Positions 35,210 through 46,995 of a stretch of 64,000 nucleotides of DNA are shown here, one piece after another. The position numbers and the translations under genes are program-made. Each line of letters starts with the position of its first letter. Within the stretch, counting starts at the first letter, position 1. This stretch comes from Calycina herbarum (Eukaryota > Ascomycota > Leotiomycetes > Helotiales > Pezizellaceae). The notes below the pieces were generated by a model, which was not told the DNA's origin, did not search any database, and saw only the letters and a list, made by a program, of their open reading frames with translations. The stretch is taken from the NCBI GenBank assembly GCA_001414485.1, contig LLEY01000011.1, positions 372,001 through 436,000 of the forward strand, written 5' to 3'.

Positions 35210-35752
35210 ATGTCTATCGGCGACAACACATCGTCTACCGTGGTGCAACAGCGCATGAGCGAGGTGGTAGGCACCTTGCACTGGTCCTCCCACAATGATC
35301 AATGGTCGAACCTGTTGGTATGTACATGTTACACTACCTACCTTTATTTCTTCATCTCACCCATCGTGGATAGGTAGCTCGTAATGCATTCATCAAGCAT
35401 AGAATCAAACAAGCGGGCTATTCAATACCTGAGTTTAAAGCTCTTACGAAACCCGAGCGACGATACCAGATTGCACGATTGCAATATGCATTCTCGGCTG
35501 AATTCTTTCGATTTTCTCGCGATGGTAGTTGGATGCAGATGGCTGTTACCGAGAATGAGGGGTGGATACATGTACCTGGTATGCGAGAATGGCATGTTCG
35601 GGCTAGTCTTCATGCATTGGAGCACTCGACGGAGACTATTCGTAAGTTTACACTTGGAAAGTTCAGAGCTGTTGAACTAACCGTTTTGTCTAGGTGCTAC
35701 GCGAAAGATACTTGAGGAAGAGAGTTCTGTCGCTAGGTCAGAGAATATGTAG
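35210..35752 (+). CDS. Small conserved-looking protein, 144 aa, unknown function
   Basis: Model join(35210..35317, 35374..35641, 35694..35752), with introns of 56 and 52 nt and GTATGT/GTAAGT donors that keep the frame. The protein starts MSIGDNTSSTVVQQRMSE and includes HNDQWSNLLVARNAFIKHR, RRYQIARLQYAFSAEFFRF and EWHVRASLHALEHSTETIR; it is mostly helical with no membrane segment or signal peptide. Two well-placed introns make a real gene likely despite its size. It shares a 196-bp promoter region with the decarboxylase-like gene on the other strand. I do not recognise the family. Confidence 0.7.
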
Positions 35753-35783
35753 TATGGAATAAGTAGAATATGGGGAGTGGTCT

Positions 35784-36120
35784 GCTATACTCTATTCACC
35801 AATTATTGAATTGACAAATTATGTCACAATTTCAGGCTACTGAGTGATGAGTCGAGTAATTTTAACACTTGAATTATATTGCCTGAGAATGGTCGAGTTA
35901 ATGAAGTTAATTAAGTAAAGTTCCATATGCTTTTTGAACTGTAGAGTACTAGATAAGTATTTAATATACCTGAGTAATATATACTTAGGAAGATTAAGTA
36001 AGAATTCTTCAAATAATTAAATTGCTTTAATAGTATTTACGACTAAGTAGTTGTAGACTTGTGTCGAAATCAATATGTCTACAGAACTGGTCAATTCCAT
36101 AATTGGTGAATAAAGCATAC
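35784..36120. mobile_element. MITE family A, complete copy, 337 bp
   Basis: Ends GCTATACTCTATTCACCAAT and, on the right, ATTGGTGAATAAAGCATACC form imperfect inverted repeats of about 30 bp continuing through GAATTGAC/GGTCAATTC. The interior is AT-rich without coding capacity. It lies 31 bp after the stop of the 144-aa gene. Target duplication not clear. Confidence 0.7.
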
Positions 36121-36360
36121 CGGGTCCTATTGTCCATGGTGCAATTTTGTCATTCCAAGAATATCGACAACTCGAGATGGAATTTCGGCAAATAAATATA
36201 ACCAAGAACATACTTCCCCAAGCCACAACTGTATACTCGAAGAAAGGAAGGTCTCCAATCCAAGCACTAAAAGAAAAGAAAATCAAAAACTATTTACAAG
36301 CCCCATTTCATTACCCCATCAAGCCAAGGAAAGATTGACCGACGAGGTTTCTTCCAAGCC

Positions 36361-37180
36361 CTATCCAGTGCAATATCCGACCTTGGCCGGCTCACAGCCA
36401 CCAGCACATCCACTGTACAAAACGCAAGGGTGAGAGGTATCGTAGCAGACATTCTTGAGAGTCGCAGTATCCCCGTAGTTGGAGTTGATGCCAGCAAGCT
36501 CCCCGCCATTAACAGCAGTGACGCCTTCGATGTAAACATTTCGCTTACACTGTTTGGAGCACTATTTCCGACGAAAATTAGCATCTTCCTCATCACAAGA
36601 CAGGACAGAACTTACATTCCCACAACTGCGATAAAGTTTCCCATAATCATTGACATAGAAGTTAATGATATTCACAGTCCCACAGCCATTATGTTGCACC
36701 ACCTTATCCGAAGCCTTATAGGCCCCTCCCCCAATAATCCACGACTCCTGGCCCGCGACGTCATTCTTAATCGTAAGGGCATCCTCACAAACATCTTCCC
36801 ACCAGACAAATTCGAGGGTACAAGGTCCGTTGCAATGGACTCCTTCAGCTTGATTCTTGCCGATGATGACGTTTTTCAATGTTGCCCCAGATTGGAGGTA
36901 GAAGACTGCGTCTGTATAATCTGTTTGTTTGTGGATTAGTCTAGAATTTCTGCATGGTCGCGAGGGGGGGAGACTAACCCCCTTCTGTTTGACCGCCGCA
37001 CGCTCCGGATCCGCGATCGTACTTTGCCCATCCGCCATCGAAGGTAGTACCTGCGGCGACAACAATTACAGCACTATTACTCTTGGTCGAAGTAGGTGTT
37101 GGGAGACCGCCTTCATACCCTAGGCAAGCAAGTGCAGAGGGCATAAAAGCCCCAAGGGCAAGAGCGAAATGAGAAAGCAT
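36361..37180 (-). CDS. Secreted pectate lyase, polysaccharide lyase family 3, 231 aa
   Basis: Model on the minus strand: 37180..36979, 36920..36616, 36549..36361, with introns of 58 and 66 nt. Residues 1-18 ([18 protein letters not shown]) form a signal peptide. The mature part is a right-handed parallel beta-helix type protein of PL3, seen in [69 protein letters not shown] and a cysteine-rich tail ([23 protein letters not shown]). Length fits the family (about 230-260 aa). It cleaves demethylated pectin of plant cell walls by beta-elimination, outside the cell and with calcium. The annotated start is the ATG at 37180; an upstream TTG in frame is not needed. A TATA box lies about 98 bp upstream. 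Confidence 0.92.
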
Positions 37181-37277
37181 TTTGATTGGATACAATAGTC
37201 TTGCTGTTTTTGGAAAGAGAAGTGATCAGAGTTGATGAAAAGAGCAAGATCTCCTTGCGACAGTAAGAAGAATGGTA

Positions 37278-37285
37278 TTTATATA
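37278..37285 (-). promoter_or_regulatory. TATA box of the pectate lyase gene
   Basis: TATATAAA on the minus strand, about 98-105 bp before the ATG at 37180. Confidence 0.5.
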
Positions 37286-38433
37286 ATCACGCAATATGGA
37301 GAATTAACAGCAGTAACAAAAATACCAAGACTCTTCTCCGAAAAATAACTTGAAATTCTTGCGCCTATCAATTCATCCAATTCCTTCTCAACCTTCCTCC
37401 TCAATGGCAACTTGCCCTATTTCGCCGTCGATGACTTCTTCCTTGCCTTCATCGTATCCCCCATCAAGATGGGGGATGTAACTCCGAAAGAAAGAACTTC
37501 ACATAAACCAATAATAGCAAAACAAAACAAAAGCCAAGAAAGCAACGGCCAAGAAAGAAAGCAAAAGCCAAGAGATATAAAGTACTTGACATAGAACCCG
37601 GTTGAATCAAGCTTGCATCCAAGATCACGATCGTATGTTCCTGTAATAAGGTATGTAGCCAAGACCATACCAAGATGGGGGCTGGTGTGGAAGCGGCAGG
37701 TTGTGGAGCCTCACCGAAGAAATATCAACTTTGGACGAAGAAAATCGTGATGAACAATCTAAGAAAGGACGAAAGCAAAAGAGAGAAACTGTACGCCTCT
37801 GAAAAGTAAAAAACACTGTGAACAAATCCCGCCAAAAGAAAGAATTGAGCAGACACTTGCCTAGTCATTCAAGTCAAAACCAAAGTCTCCCTTCGTCACT
37901 TGACAATTCTCCAACGAACAAACACCCTCTCACACAGCAAGGAACTCATTTCCCCGAACCCCCATGATAAAACCCACCCCCAAAATCCCCCTTCCGTCCA
38001 CCCAAGCCCCCTTACTCTTTCTGAATCCATCACTTACCTCTACGTACCCGTATCTCGCTACCCCGCAGCCACACCATCACGCCCCCAAAAATCCGGGGTA
38101 AGTAAAAATCAATCAATGTAGTGCAAGCAATCGTGGAGAACCCCTATCTTCGCCTCTCACATGCGGACCTTAATTTCTCCGTGCAGGTTAATAGATCACT
38201 TGGTGCTACAGTTGGTCAAAATCTTATGCGTTGTCCTCTACATATGGTGTCCACACGGTTTTGCCAGGAACGGAGGAAGAAGCCCGCTTCAAGCAAACCC
38301 TGTTGCTGTCAACCAATGAGGTGTTTATTCAACTCTCGCGTGGTTGGATTTTGACTTATCAAGTACTCATTATTCAAGTTCAAAAGCGCACCAATCACGA
38401 ACCAGAAAAGTCAACTCTGAACCCCATGAGTGG
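37286..38433. other. Intergenic, no supported gene
   Basis: ORFs at 37412-37825 and 38121-38479 overlap on both strands and show no domain. A CCCC/ACCC-rich stretch is seen at 37955-38040. It ends at a MITE. Confidence 0.45.
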
Positions 38434-38734
38434 TGGTATGCTTTATTCGCCAATTATAGAATTGACCAATTCTGTCTAGACATACCCTAAACTCGCTATA
38501 GTTTTTATTGAAATAACTCAAGTCTTCTAAATCATGCAGAATATTCATAATAAATAAATCCTACTCGGATGAGCACCTCATACTCAAAATGTTCGACTTT
38601 TATTTTACCAACTTAATTCATTTAAATACTCTCGAACATTCTAAGGTAGCAGTTCAAGTTACTAGACTCACTACTCGATCCTATAAAGTTGTGACTTGAT
38701 TGGTCAATTCCACAATTGGTGAATAAAGCATACC
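38434..38734. mobile_element. MITE family A, complete copy, about 300 bp, with 5-bp duplication
   Basis: TGGTATGCTTTATTCGCC on the left and GGTGAATAAAGCATACC on the right are inverted ends extending into GAATTGACCAA / TTGGTCAATTC. AGTGG flanks both sides (38429-38433 and 38735-38739), a likely target duplication. Non-coding AT-rich interior. Confidence 0.75.
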
Positions 38735-38911
38735 AGTGGACATACCTATCTTATCAAAATCCTAACACACCAAAAGCAACTTCCGCTTCGAGGCATTTCA
38801 GTGTATTATTATTGTAAATCTCTCTAAACCATGCTCTCCTCTCCGAGAACCTCTGTACCCAAAATATGTATCATCCATCTATGTACCCTTCAAACAACCT
38901 GAACAAACAGC

Positions 38912-41900
38912 CTACCCCCTCCCCTTCCCTTTATCCACAGAAGAACCCACCGCCTCACTCTCCACAGCCGGATCCCCCAACGACGAAATCCCCAACCCCA
39001 TCCCCGCAACCTCACCACTAAGCACCCTCTCAACAGCCCCATCACTCTCACCCACCACACCACTTGCCCCGGGACTTCTAGGGCCCTTACCCTGAGCCCC
39101 CGCCTTCCCAAGGAAACTATCAATCTCCTTAGGATGCGTGCCCCTCGGACTAGTCGCCCCCTTACCCGCAATGGCCTCCGTCCAATTCCAGCCCCCTCCC
39201 CCTTTTCCCTTTTCCCTGGGAGATAATTTCCCCTTCATCTGCATCTCAGACGGAGACTGCGGAAAAATCGAGTCCTCAAAATCATCGCTTTCATCCGCTG
39301 AATCGACCCAGTCCCTCTCAGACCACCCTTCGCTTTCGTTCCCAGAACGCTCATAGGTCATCGCTCTATTGAGGGATTTCCCTAGATGATTGTTGGGTTT
39401 GGGCGAAGAGTGTAGTGCTGGGAGGCTATCCGTTGCTTCGCGATTTTCCGAGTCGGTGCGGTCTTGTCGTTTGAGCATGTGGATTTGATTGGTACTGCCA
39501 TCTTTTGTTTCATTGCCTTCGCTGTCTGGGGCTTCATTTTCTCCTTTGGCTCGTTGGGCGTTCGATTCTTGTTCATCTGGAATATTGGCTACTGCTGCAT
39601 CGCTGAAATGTGTCTCACACATGTGTTTGACGACTGGCCATCCATAGGCATTGGCAAACATACGCCGGACAATCATGTTGTTATGTGCATCGGGTTCCAG
39701 ACTGACGAGGACCTTTCGCCATGAAAGATCTCGGTGGTAGGCTCGTGCAATTTTCTCTTCTACTTTCATGGCGCTGCCATCGATGACATCTCGAGGATCC
39801 TTGTCAGGATTTGTATTCTTGGTGTCATCGTAATCCCGAGTGGATGAAGCAGTCGAGAGATTACTTTCCGCACGATTGACAGACGGGTTTCCAGGGCTAG
39901 ATTGACTGACATTCGAAGTAGAACGTCGAGCCAACAAACCAGTAGGTCTCTTTTTGAGAGGAGGCGCTGGAATATCAGAGGGATGATAGACACGATCATG
40001 GAATATAGCACGAGCTCTCGATTCCGGATTGATCAAAAATTCCGCAGAAGGCAAAGGAGGTTTAAGAATATCCCCTGCAGCTTCGAAAAATGTGGTTTTG
40101 GGAGGAGCAGAAACACGCAGATGTTCTTCTTCATCGGAATGACCAGCCGTAGCTTTCCCGGGCTTTGTCGGAGACGAGGGTGTTTGTGTGATGGAGGGCG
40201 CAGAGCTACTGCTGTTGATTTTCAGAGTTTGACTTCTATGATAAATTTTGCTGTGTTTGGGTTGGGGTTGCAATTTGGGAGAACTGCTCGGCTGGAAAAA
40301 TTTGACAAAACTAGAGAATGGACCATCTGTCTGAGTTTGCGATTGGGGTTGAGATATATCGCCATCACTGTTTGTAGACTTGAGTGAACTAGATCGCTCG
40401 CGTGTAAAGGAGGCCCCCCTCACGCTCCGATTATCGTCTCGTGTAGCATATGGGGGAGGCTGTGGGACTTCATCCCCATGGCCTTGCTGTGTCGGTGTAT
40501 TATTTCCAGAATCATCATTATCGTTATTCGTATTATCATAAGCTTCTGAGAAGGTACGAGCCATCGGTGAGACGGTATTTTGACCAGTGAGCTCAGCCCA
40601 ACCCCATCCTGCGACTGTACCAACAAGACCATTTTCTCGTCGAGCCTTTTCTACACGACCGAGACCCTGCCAATCAAGAAATAACAAGCAGCTTGTACGC
40701 AATGGAACGATTCCATCATTCACAACATTTGAGTAAACCGTCCGATTCCTGAACTTCTTCAACACAGTGTGCGCTGGGCCGGTGGGCAAAATTCTCAAGA
40801 GCGGTTTTGATTCTGGCGGACTCTGACCTTCGAGCTTCTGTGCATTTTCACCAATTCCACCAACTATCGCGCCCCATCCACTGCGAGCAATAGTTGGGGC
40901 TCGCCATGTCAATCCTAGATCCTGTCCGGTACGTCCAACCAATCCAAAATCAAGAGCAAACTTGACATACAGAGGATTCTCATTGCTCAAGCCTAGAAAG
41001 GGCGATGCAAGAGCAACGAAATTTATAGGTTTGATATGATCGAAGAACTCGGGAGAGTGCTTCTGGATATATGCCACGGCATACGTCTGTACCAGGCCAC
41101 CAAGAGAATGAGCAATGAAACTAACACTGGTGATCTTGTACGCCGACTTTGGATTGGTATCAGGAGCCTTGTGAATGGTGCTATGGCTATGAGTCGCCGG
41201 CCCTTTGCCTCCCACATTCGCAGAATGCGATGAGGTGGGTCTGACAGCATGGGAAATAGCTTCACCCGTTGATTTTTTTGTAACTGGCCGGTAAGGTTGG
41301 TCTGGATATGTCATGGCCAGTACATACTTTGCCAATCGTTTCCCGAGATATTTTATTCCTCTTTCTGTTCGAGTAGCATTCCCAGAGAAGCCTCGAACGA
41401 TGATTTCCTCCTCCTCTTCTTCATCGTCAGCATTATTGTCCCCCTTCACACTTGAAAGCCTCCCTTCTCCAGCAGAGCTTCCCCCATCACCATTTTGGCC
41501 CTCCTGTTCTGAACTTGCGGCTTTCCGGTGTTCCTCTCTCCTTTTCGCTCGCCGTGCTTTGGCGTCTATTTTCCCTTGCCTGGCGGTGGCATCTATACTT
41601 TCCTTCATGTACAACATATCGGATCCCAGATTGCCATGCAGACCATGAGTCAATATGACCAAATGAACCTTCTTCTGCCTCTTCCTCCCATGTGCCTCTT
41701 CCGTCTCATCTGGGCCATCCACCGCTTTCTCCACTGGAGCGTCTTTACTCTTGTGTTTCGCAGCATCTTTGTGGGCGCGAGGCCACTCGGGCATTGGCGG
41801 TGTATTCCACAGGCTAGCCGTATCGTCCACACGCAGTTTGATAGCCTTCGAGTAAATCCCCTTTGGTTGAGCGCCATGATGTCCATCCTTCGCACCCTGA

Positions 41901-42451
41901 CTCTGCTGGTGATCGCTCACTTGTCCAGGCGTAGGAGCAGGTGTCCCACCAGTCAACGGGTGAGTAAATCCCAAAGTGGTACTCTTCTCGTCCCTTCCAA
42001 TCAAAACCTCGTAATGAACCGCTGCAGAGCTTGAGAAAATAACTTGACTCGAAACCTCTACAATCCAGCTCACGCTCTTAGCCTCCTCTCCTTCCCCATC
42101 ATATCCATGTCTGTCCGCGTTTCCCGCAGACTGTCGAATATGTTCGGGAACCGCGAGTTTTGTGCTAAACGTTCCGCCCGCTTTGAGGTTTGGTTCGAAC
42201 TCTGGGACGCCATACGTACGTGGGTTTTCGAATTTCTCGTTCGGGTTGAAGGTCGCGGGGTAGGCAGAGGCGTAGAGGGTATACGGCCCATGAACGAAGG
42301 CAGCTCGCAGGGCTATCGCAGACGTATTTTTGATTCGGAGGAAGAGGTGGGTAGGAGAAGGTAGGATTCGATCGTGTGCCGGGGTATATGTGACTGTGTA
42401 TCGTACAATCTCTCCAATCTTGACGCTTCCAGTCTGATAAATGAGTAACAT
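38912..42451 (-). CDS. ROG1-type DUF676 lipase/serine esterase, 1179 aa
   Basis: A single intronless frame from ATG 42451. Residues 1-220 form the conserved beta-rich N-terminal part (TGSVKIGEIVRYTVTYTP, FVHGPYTLYASAYPATFNP). The alpha/beta-hydrolase domain starts at about residue 263: LVILTHGLHGNLGSDM (oxyanion-hole type HG at 269-270), then IIVRGFSGNATRTERGIKYLG and the nucleophile elbow AHSLGG with Ser449. VNDGIVPLRTSCLLFLDW probably supplies the acid residue region. Residues about 650-1179 are mostly Ser/Pro-rich and disordered. Yeast relatives (Rog1 and its paralogues) act as lipases on glycerolipids at lipid droplets or membranes, and that role is inferred here. The family usually has a shorter C-terminus. 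Confidence 0.9.
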   Translation of the reverse strand: MLLIYQTGSVKIGEIVRYTVTYTPAHDRILPSPTHLFLRIKNTSAIALRAAFVHGPYTLYASAYPATFNPNEKFENPRTYGVPEFEPNLKAGGTFSTKLAVPEHIRQSAGNADRHGYDGEGEEAKSVSWIVEVSSQVIFSSSAAVHYEVLIGRDEKSTTLGFTHPLTGGTPAPTPGQVSDHQQSQGAKDGHHGAQPKGIYSKAIKLRVDDTASLWNTPPMPEWPRAHKDAAKHKSKDAPVEKAVDGPDETEEAHGRKRQKKVHLVILTHGLHGNLGSDMLYMKESIDATARQGKIDAKARRAKRREEHRKAASSEQEGQNGDGGSSAGEGRLSSVKGDNNADDEEEEEEIIVRGFSGNATRTERGIKYLGKRLAKYVLAMTYPDQPYRPVTKKSTGEAISHAVRPTSSHSANVGGKGPATHSHSTIHKAPDTNPKSAYKITSVSFIAHSLGGLVQTYAVAYIQKHSPEFFDHIKPINFVALASPFLGLSNENPLYVKFALDFGLVGRTGQDLGLTWRAPTIARSGWGAIVGGIGENAQKLEGQSPPESKPLLRILPTGPAHTVLKKFRNRTVYSNVVNDGIVPLRTSCLLFLDWQGLGRVEKARRENGLVGTVAGWGWAELTGQNTVSPMARTFSEAYDNTNNDNDDSGNNTPTQQGHGDEVPQPPPYATRDDNRSVRGASFTRERSSSLKSTNSDGDISQPQSQTQTDGPFSSFVKFFQPSSSPKLQPQPKHSKIYHRSQTLKINSSSSAPSITQTPSSPTKPGKATAGHSDEEEHLRVSAPPKTTFFEAAGDILKPPLPSAEFLINPESRARAIFHDRVYHPSDIPAPPLKKRPTGLLARRSTSNVSQSSPGNPSVNRAESNLSTASSTRDYDDTKNTNPDKDPRDVIDGSAMKVEEKIARAYHRDLSWRKVLVSLEPDAHNNMIVRRMFANAYGWPVVKHMCETHFSDAAVANIPDEQESNAQRAKGENEAPDSEGNETKDGSTNQIHMLKRQDRTDSENREATDSLPALHSSPKPNNHLGKSLNRAMTYERSGNESEGWSERDWVDSADESDDFEDSIFPQSPSEMQMKGKLSPREKGKGGGGWNWTEAIAGKGATSPRGTHPKEIDSFLGKAGAQGKGPRSPGASGVVGESDGAVERVLSGEVAGMGLGISSLGDPAVESEAVGSSVDKGKGRG

Positions 42452-43319
42452 CTCGTTGTGTTCGCTGCTTGCTGGGGGGATTTGTTGACGAAAAGTGGTA
42501 CTTTATGAAGGGTGCCCGCGGAACAGTCGGCTGGGGGGTCATAAAAGCATGGTGTCAGGAGGGAGGTCTAAGTGAATGGTAAGAGTAAGACTATTCGTTT
42601 CAGTCATCTATTGTTCTGGTCGGACTTTTCGCACAGTCCGGGGTTGCATTTCGATTTCGATTTGCAGCCCGACTCGCGAACTCATCGTCATGTGTGGCTT
42701 TCTCTAAACGCACCGCCACAATTTTGAACCGCCGGGTTACACAGCATTCAAGATTCTGAACATTATTTTAGAGGAAGATTCAGCAGAAACACGTACTAGG
42801 TTGCACAGACAAGAACATGACAATCCAAACATCGGAATTATCTCATTCTAGGTTGCTGGGCAAGAGATTCGAGTCTACGTGCCTATCAGCCTGGGACGAT
42901 AAAGACTATTTTTTAGGGCAGCATAGTTGAGTTTCTTGATTCTCCTAACGTTGTGGATTAATTGCTAAGATTATCCAAGAACATTGTACACAATATAATA
43001 TCAAAGAAGAGAGTAATCCTTAATTACTATCCTCGAACTCTTAGGTTGTGCTTCCCACTTGGGATCCGGGAGAACGAAGATGATCACGAGACAATAATTA
43101 TCAGCGGCTAAACCGCTTCGAACAGAAAAATAAATATATGTATACATAGAAATATCCTTATTTAACAGAGAAGACCAGCTCATCATGGCCAAAATATACA
43201 CTTCACAACCATCAAACAATATTCACGAACAAGAAATCCTCCCCAATTTCGGTTTACGCTTTGCTGGAAATTTCCACCATAACTTGGGTATACGCTATAA
43301 CTTTCAAAAAGACCAAGAA
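42452..43319. other. Intergenic between two minus-strand genes
   Basis: Promoter of the lipase gene plus the 3' end of the RBR gene. The ORF at 43001-43219 is not supported. No repeats recognised. Confidence 0.5.
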
Positions 43320-45823
43320 TCAAATTGATAACATGCCTTCTTCGGGTTCCACACCTGGTAGAACATGTGTTCTCCAGGCGTTGACTCGATTATTCCCTCG
43401 CCCTGATCCCAGACCAGCAAGTACTGATATCTTGGGTGTCCGGGCTGAAGGTGCTCTCTCAGGTGTTCGCTCAGGTGTTCGAGGAGGGGCGACCCTTTCA
43501 GGTGTTCTCTCCGGTATCACACGCTGAATTCCTCTTGTCGAGACTGCTCTGTCCAGAGTCCGAGTATATGGAGCATGAACAGCAGCCTCGCTTTCATAAT
43601 CCGTTCTCGTTCTTCTGGGCACCACTCGTTCCGATGGACGAGTCGTCTGAGCAGTGTTGTATTCCTGCTCTCTCATAGTATGTCTCCTCAGCATAGGTGG
43701 TGCAGCAGGAGCATTGGGAGGAGGGGGTGGAGGTGAAGGAACGGGATATCGTTCCGACATTCTTCTTCTGATTCCTCCAGGCGGAGGAGGGGGTGGACCT
43801 CCTCGGGCTTGCCGAACTCCCATAACATAGTTCGCTGATGCAGATGCTTGATCGAAATTTCCAGTGAGAATATTGTGACCCTCTCTGACATAATTGTCAT
43901 TCATGAAATGCCCGGCTGCATTGCCAACTCCATGGATATCGCCGATACCACCTTGATAATCATCATCATCCATATTGAAGTTCTGTAAACGACGAGCCAA
44001 CACTTCGTCTTCGCGTTCCTGTCGTCGACGCTCGTTGATCTCTTCATAGTAGGTATTTGGTCTTGGGCGACGAAGTCGATCGCGAGTAGGATGTCGATCA
44101 GGAGGCGGCGCATTTTGATTGTGGTCTGCTGCTTGAGGCACCTGCATATGGTTCAATCGATCGGCTTCGACAGCCTCGTAATTGAACCAAGGGCAGTTGC
44201 AAGATTTCCACTTGAGGCCACAACACATACAAAATTCAGCTGTACAACGACTGCTCTTTGTCAGTTGGTTTCCTAGGTGAGGAGTGATAGACATACCAAG
44301 TCATATGGTTGCAGCCCTCCTTCAACTCGACCATTGTTCGACAGCTATAGCAACGTTGCCAACCAGCTTCCTTGGCTGCTGCCAAAAGTTTGTTGGTCTC
44401 TTCATCCTTTGGACAATCTCGAGATCCATGCCATTTCCCATTGCATAAGCAACAAACTTTTGTCTTACAACGACTACATTTGCCAAATTTCTTCCCGTCT
44501 TCTTTATGAATATTTCCGGGTTTAATCCACTCACCACATCGTCGCGCTGGGCAGTAAATTCGATTTTTTGTGGAGTATTCTTGAAACTTTCGATTCCAGT
44601 TCTTCTTGAAATTAATATCAAACAATCTTTCAACATGTTTCAGAGGTATATGGTCCGCAGTGCAGCATTTCGGCGGCATATGTTGTGGATCATTAACCGA
44701 TAACTTGAATATACGTTTCAAGCAAGAGTGGCACATTCTATGACCACATTTCAACTTGGCAGATTTAGATCTTGGGACATCATCAGACAAACAGGTCAAA
44801 CACTCAACCCTAAGTTTTGTCAGTAAGCATCCCCGCTACACTCTTGTGGTCATCTTACAGTCTTTCAGGTTCATGGTATGGTTGAACTGCTGGCCCGAAA
44901 AAGGTACTCAAAAGACCTGTAGACCTTCGACTTGTCGCATTTGTAGTCGTAGTCGCCAACGATGGTGTGTGTTTGGACGAAGGTATATGTGAACTTGTGG
45001 TATGACTTCGCTTGAGAGTAGGGGGTGATTTGGCTGTCACATCTCGAGTGGATGTAGTTCTGGATCGTTCATGTTAGCCTCTGCTACCCCGCCATTCCTC
45101 CACACCACACCGCTAAAATATATACCTTTTGGGTGGTGACGATAGATTTGCTTCTGAAGTCCGCCTAGGGCGATGTGATCGAGACCTTCGTATGGAGTCA
45201 TCCTCCTTGTGGATGTCCTTCTCCCTTGAAACATCTTTCAACTTCCTGTCGGTCTTATGTGTGCGCTCCTTCGGTTTGGAGGTCCGATAGTCCTCCTCGG
45301 AGATGTAGACAATCTTGATCTTGGGCTTCCTTGGTCGCTCTTTGATTGATTCGGGCTTCGTCGACACCACCACCACCTCTTGTTCCGACTCGCTGGACTC
45401 TGACTCTGAATCCAGCTTCCTTGTCTCAGGTAATGTTGCTCGAGAGCGTCGCGATCGATTCGAAGGTGTGCCGTAAAGATATGAGGATGGCGACTCGTCC
45501 CGAGGACTTCTGGATTCTCTTCGCCTGCGATGATGCTCGTCGTCTGGACTATGATGGCGTCTCCTCCTCCTATGGCTCGTCGCACTCTTCTCGCTCGGCA
45601 GTGTCGCATAGGACTCGGAGGTCATTTTCGAATGCGATGCGGGTCGGTGGATTCCCTCGCTGCCATCTTGTCTTTCTATCCTCACTCTCCGCACCCCGGG
45701 GATCTCTCGGTCCAGCGTGACCCTCTCCTTGCCACTCGAATTTTTGGGTGGCTCATCGTCCCATTCGCTGTAACTTGAACGGCGCGTAGCTCTTCTTCTT
45801 TCATCAACCTCAGAATCTGCCAT
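43320..45823 (-). CDS. RBR-type (RING-IBR-RING) E3 ubiquitin ligase, 780 aa
   Basis: Minus-strand exons 45823..45126, 45059..44859, 44809..44297, 44250..43320; introns of 66, 49 and 46 nt keep the frame. The GTG-initiated extension upstream of 45823 was rejected in favour of the ATG (MADSEVDERR). Residues 1-300 are basic and Ser-rich (RRRRRHHSP, SESESSESEQE). RING1 spans about 303-349 (ECLTC, CGHRMCHSC, PPKCC), IBR about 386-432 (YCPARRCGEW, CSRCKTKVCCLC, DCP) and RING2 about 453-490 (CYSCRTMVELKEGCNHMTC, EFCMCCGLKWKSCNC). Cys466 in GCNHMTC sits at the catalytic position that accepts ubiquitin before transfer. The C-terminal ~280 residues are Pro/Arg-rich, with TPERAPSARTPER-like repeats and polyproline. 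Confidence 0.92.
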
Positions 45824-46995
45824 GCCGGCCTTTGAACCCGACAGCCTTAGAGGTTGGGCACTGAGTCTGCAGTTCTGGGAAGCTTTCTGGGAGGAATAGC
45901 GATCGATATATTGAGGAACATCTGTTCGCACAGGATAGGGCGATGTCCTGGTCTGGTCTCTCCGCTGCTGACTTTGATTGGCAACTTCAGGGACACTGCA
46001 TCATGCAGCCGGGGCGTGTAACAAATGAACGGCGAGCAAGGCAAGAGAAGAATTGAGGCGATTCGTTTTACAGACGATAGGTGGCGAGGAGGTTGGGCGA
46101 GTTAGGCAGACGAATTTGAAGCCCAATATAAATCCGGGGAAGTAGATAACGTAGTTGAGGTTGACCCTGAGAGATGCTGCCCCTGGCCCCTGGCCCCCAA
46201 AGCTCACCTCACTGTAGTCGGGCGATTAGATTCAGCCCCGCCCGTTTGAGTTATGCGAAAAAGGGAAAAAGGGGGTCTCGGCGGATTAAGGTTGTTCCCT
46301 CAAATTCCTTACTCCAAAACAACATTGCACCAACTAATACTCGTACCAAACCTTGGAATATGCACAGCATGTACTACCTATCCCACTATGCAAGTGGTAC
46401 TGCATATTCGTCTGAAGGGGATGTGGCCATTTGAACCTCAAAGCTCACCTCACCGACTGCAGTCTGCCGTCTGCCGTCTGCATGTCAGATCTCCTATCAT
46501 CGGGCCTCTGTTCCAACTCTCTAGGGCAATTCATGCTGGGAAACCCGAACTTCTTCTTTCCAAATCATCTAGATTAACATTCTAATTTGTCCTGAGCATT
46601 CAGCTTAATCGCCTTGAAATGCCCTAGAGAGCCGGAATTACGAGAGATGCGGGCAGGCACGAACCTCGAGGATTTCCTGCCCTTTTGATGACCATTGGGA
46701 GCCAGCCTGGCCAATGGCTACATGCTAGTATCAGCATGTGGGAGTTGGAGGCTCAAGTAATCCCAATCCTGTGAAGTGTAACCAGATGATCTCACGGCAC
46801 TTTCCATGGACAACGTGCGATGGAGATTTGCTGAGTTGTTCCCCCCACCCTCTATGAGTCCTATCTGTCATCTACCTTCTACCGATTGCCTTCTGGGTGT
46901 ATGTAGTACAAGAACCTTCCCCGACACTTCTCAAGACCATCTAGCCTCACACCATCGAAATCCTGACTGGGAAGGAGCCACCCACAAAATACTAC
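45824..46995. other. Intergenic, promoter side of the RBR gene
   Basis: No supported gene. The motif CAAAGCTCACCTCAC occurs twice (about 46197 and 46437). Short CTGCCGT iterations lie near 46465. ORFs here have no domain. Confidence 0.5.

Noticed and set aside
38890..39171. 93-aa Arg/Leu/Gly-rich minus-strand ORF
   Set aside because: Shadow frame of the ROG1-like lipase C-terminus.
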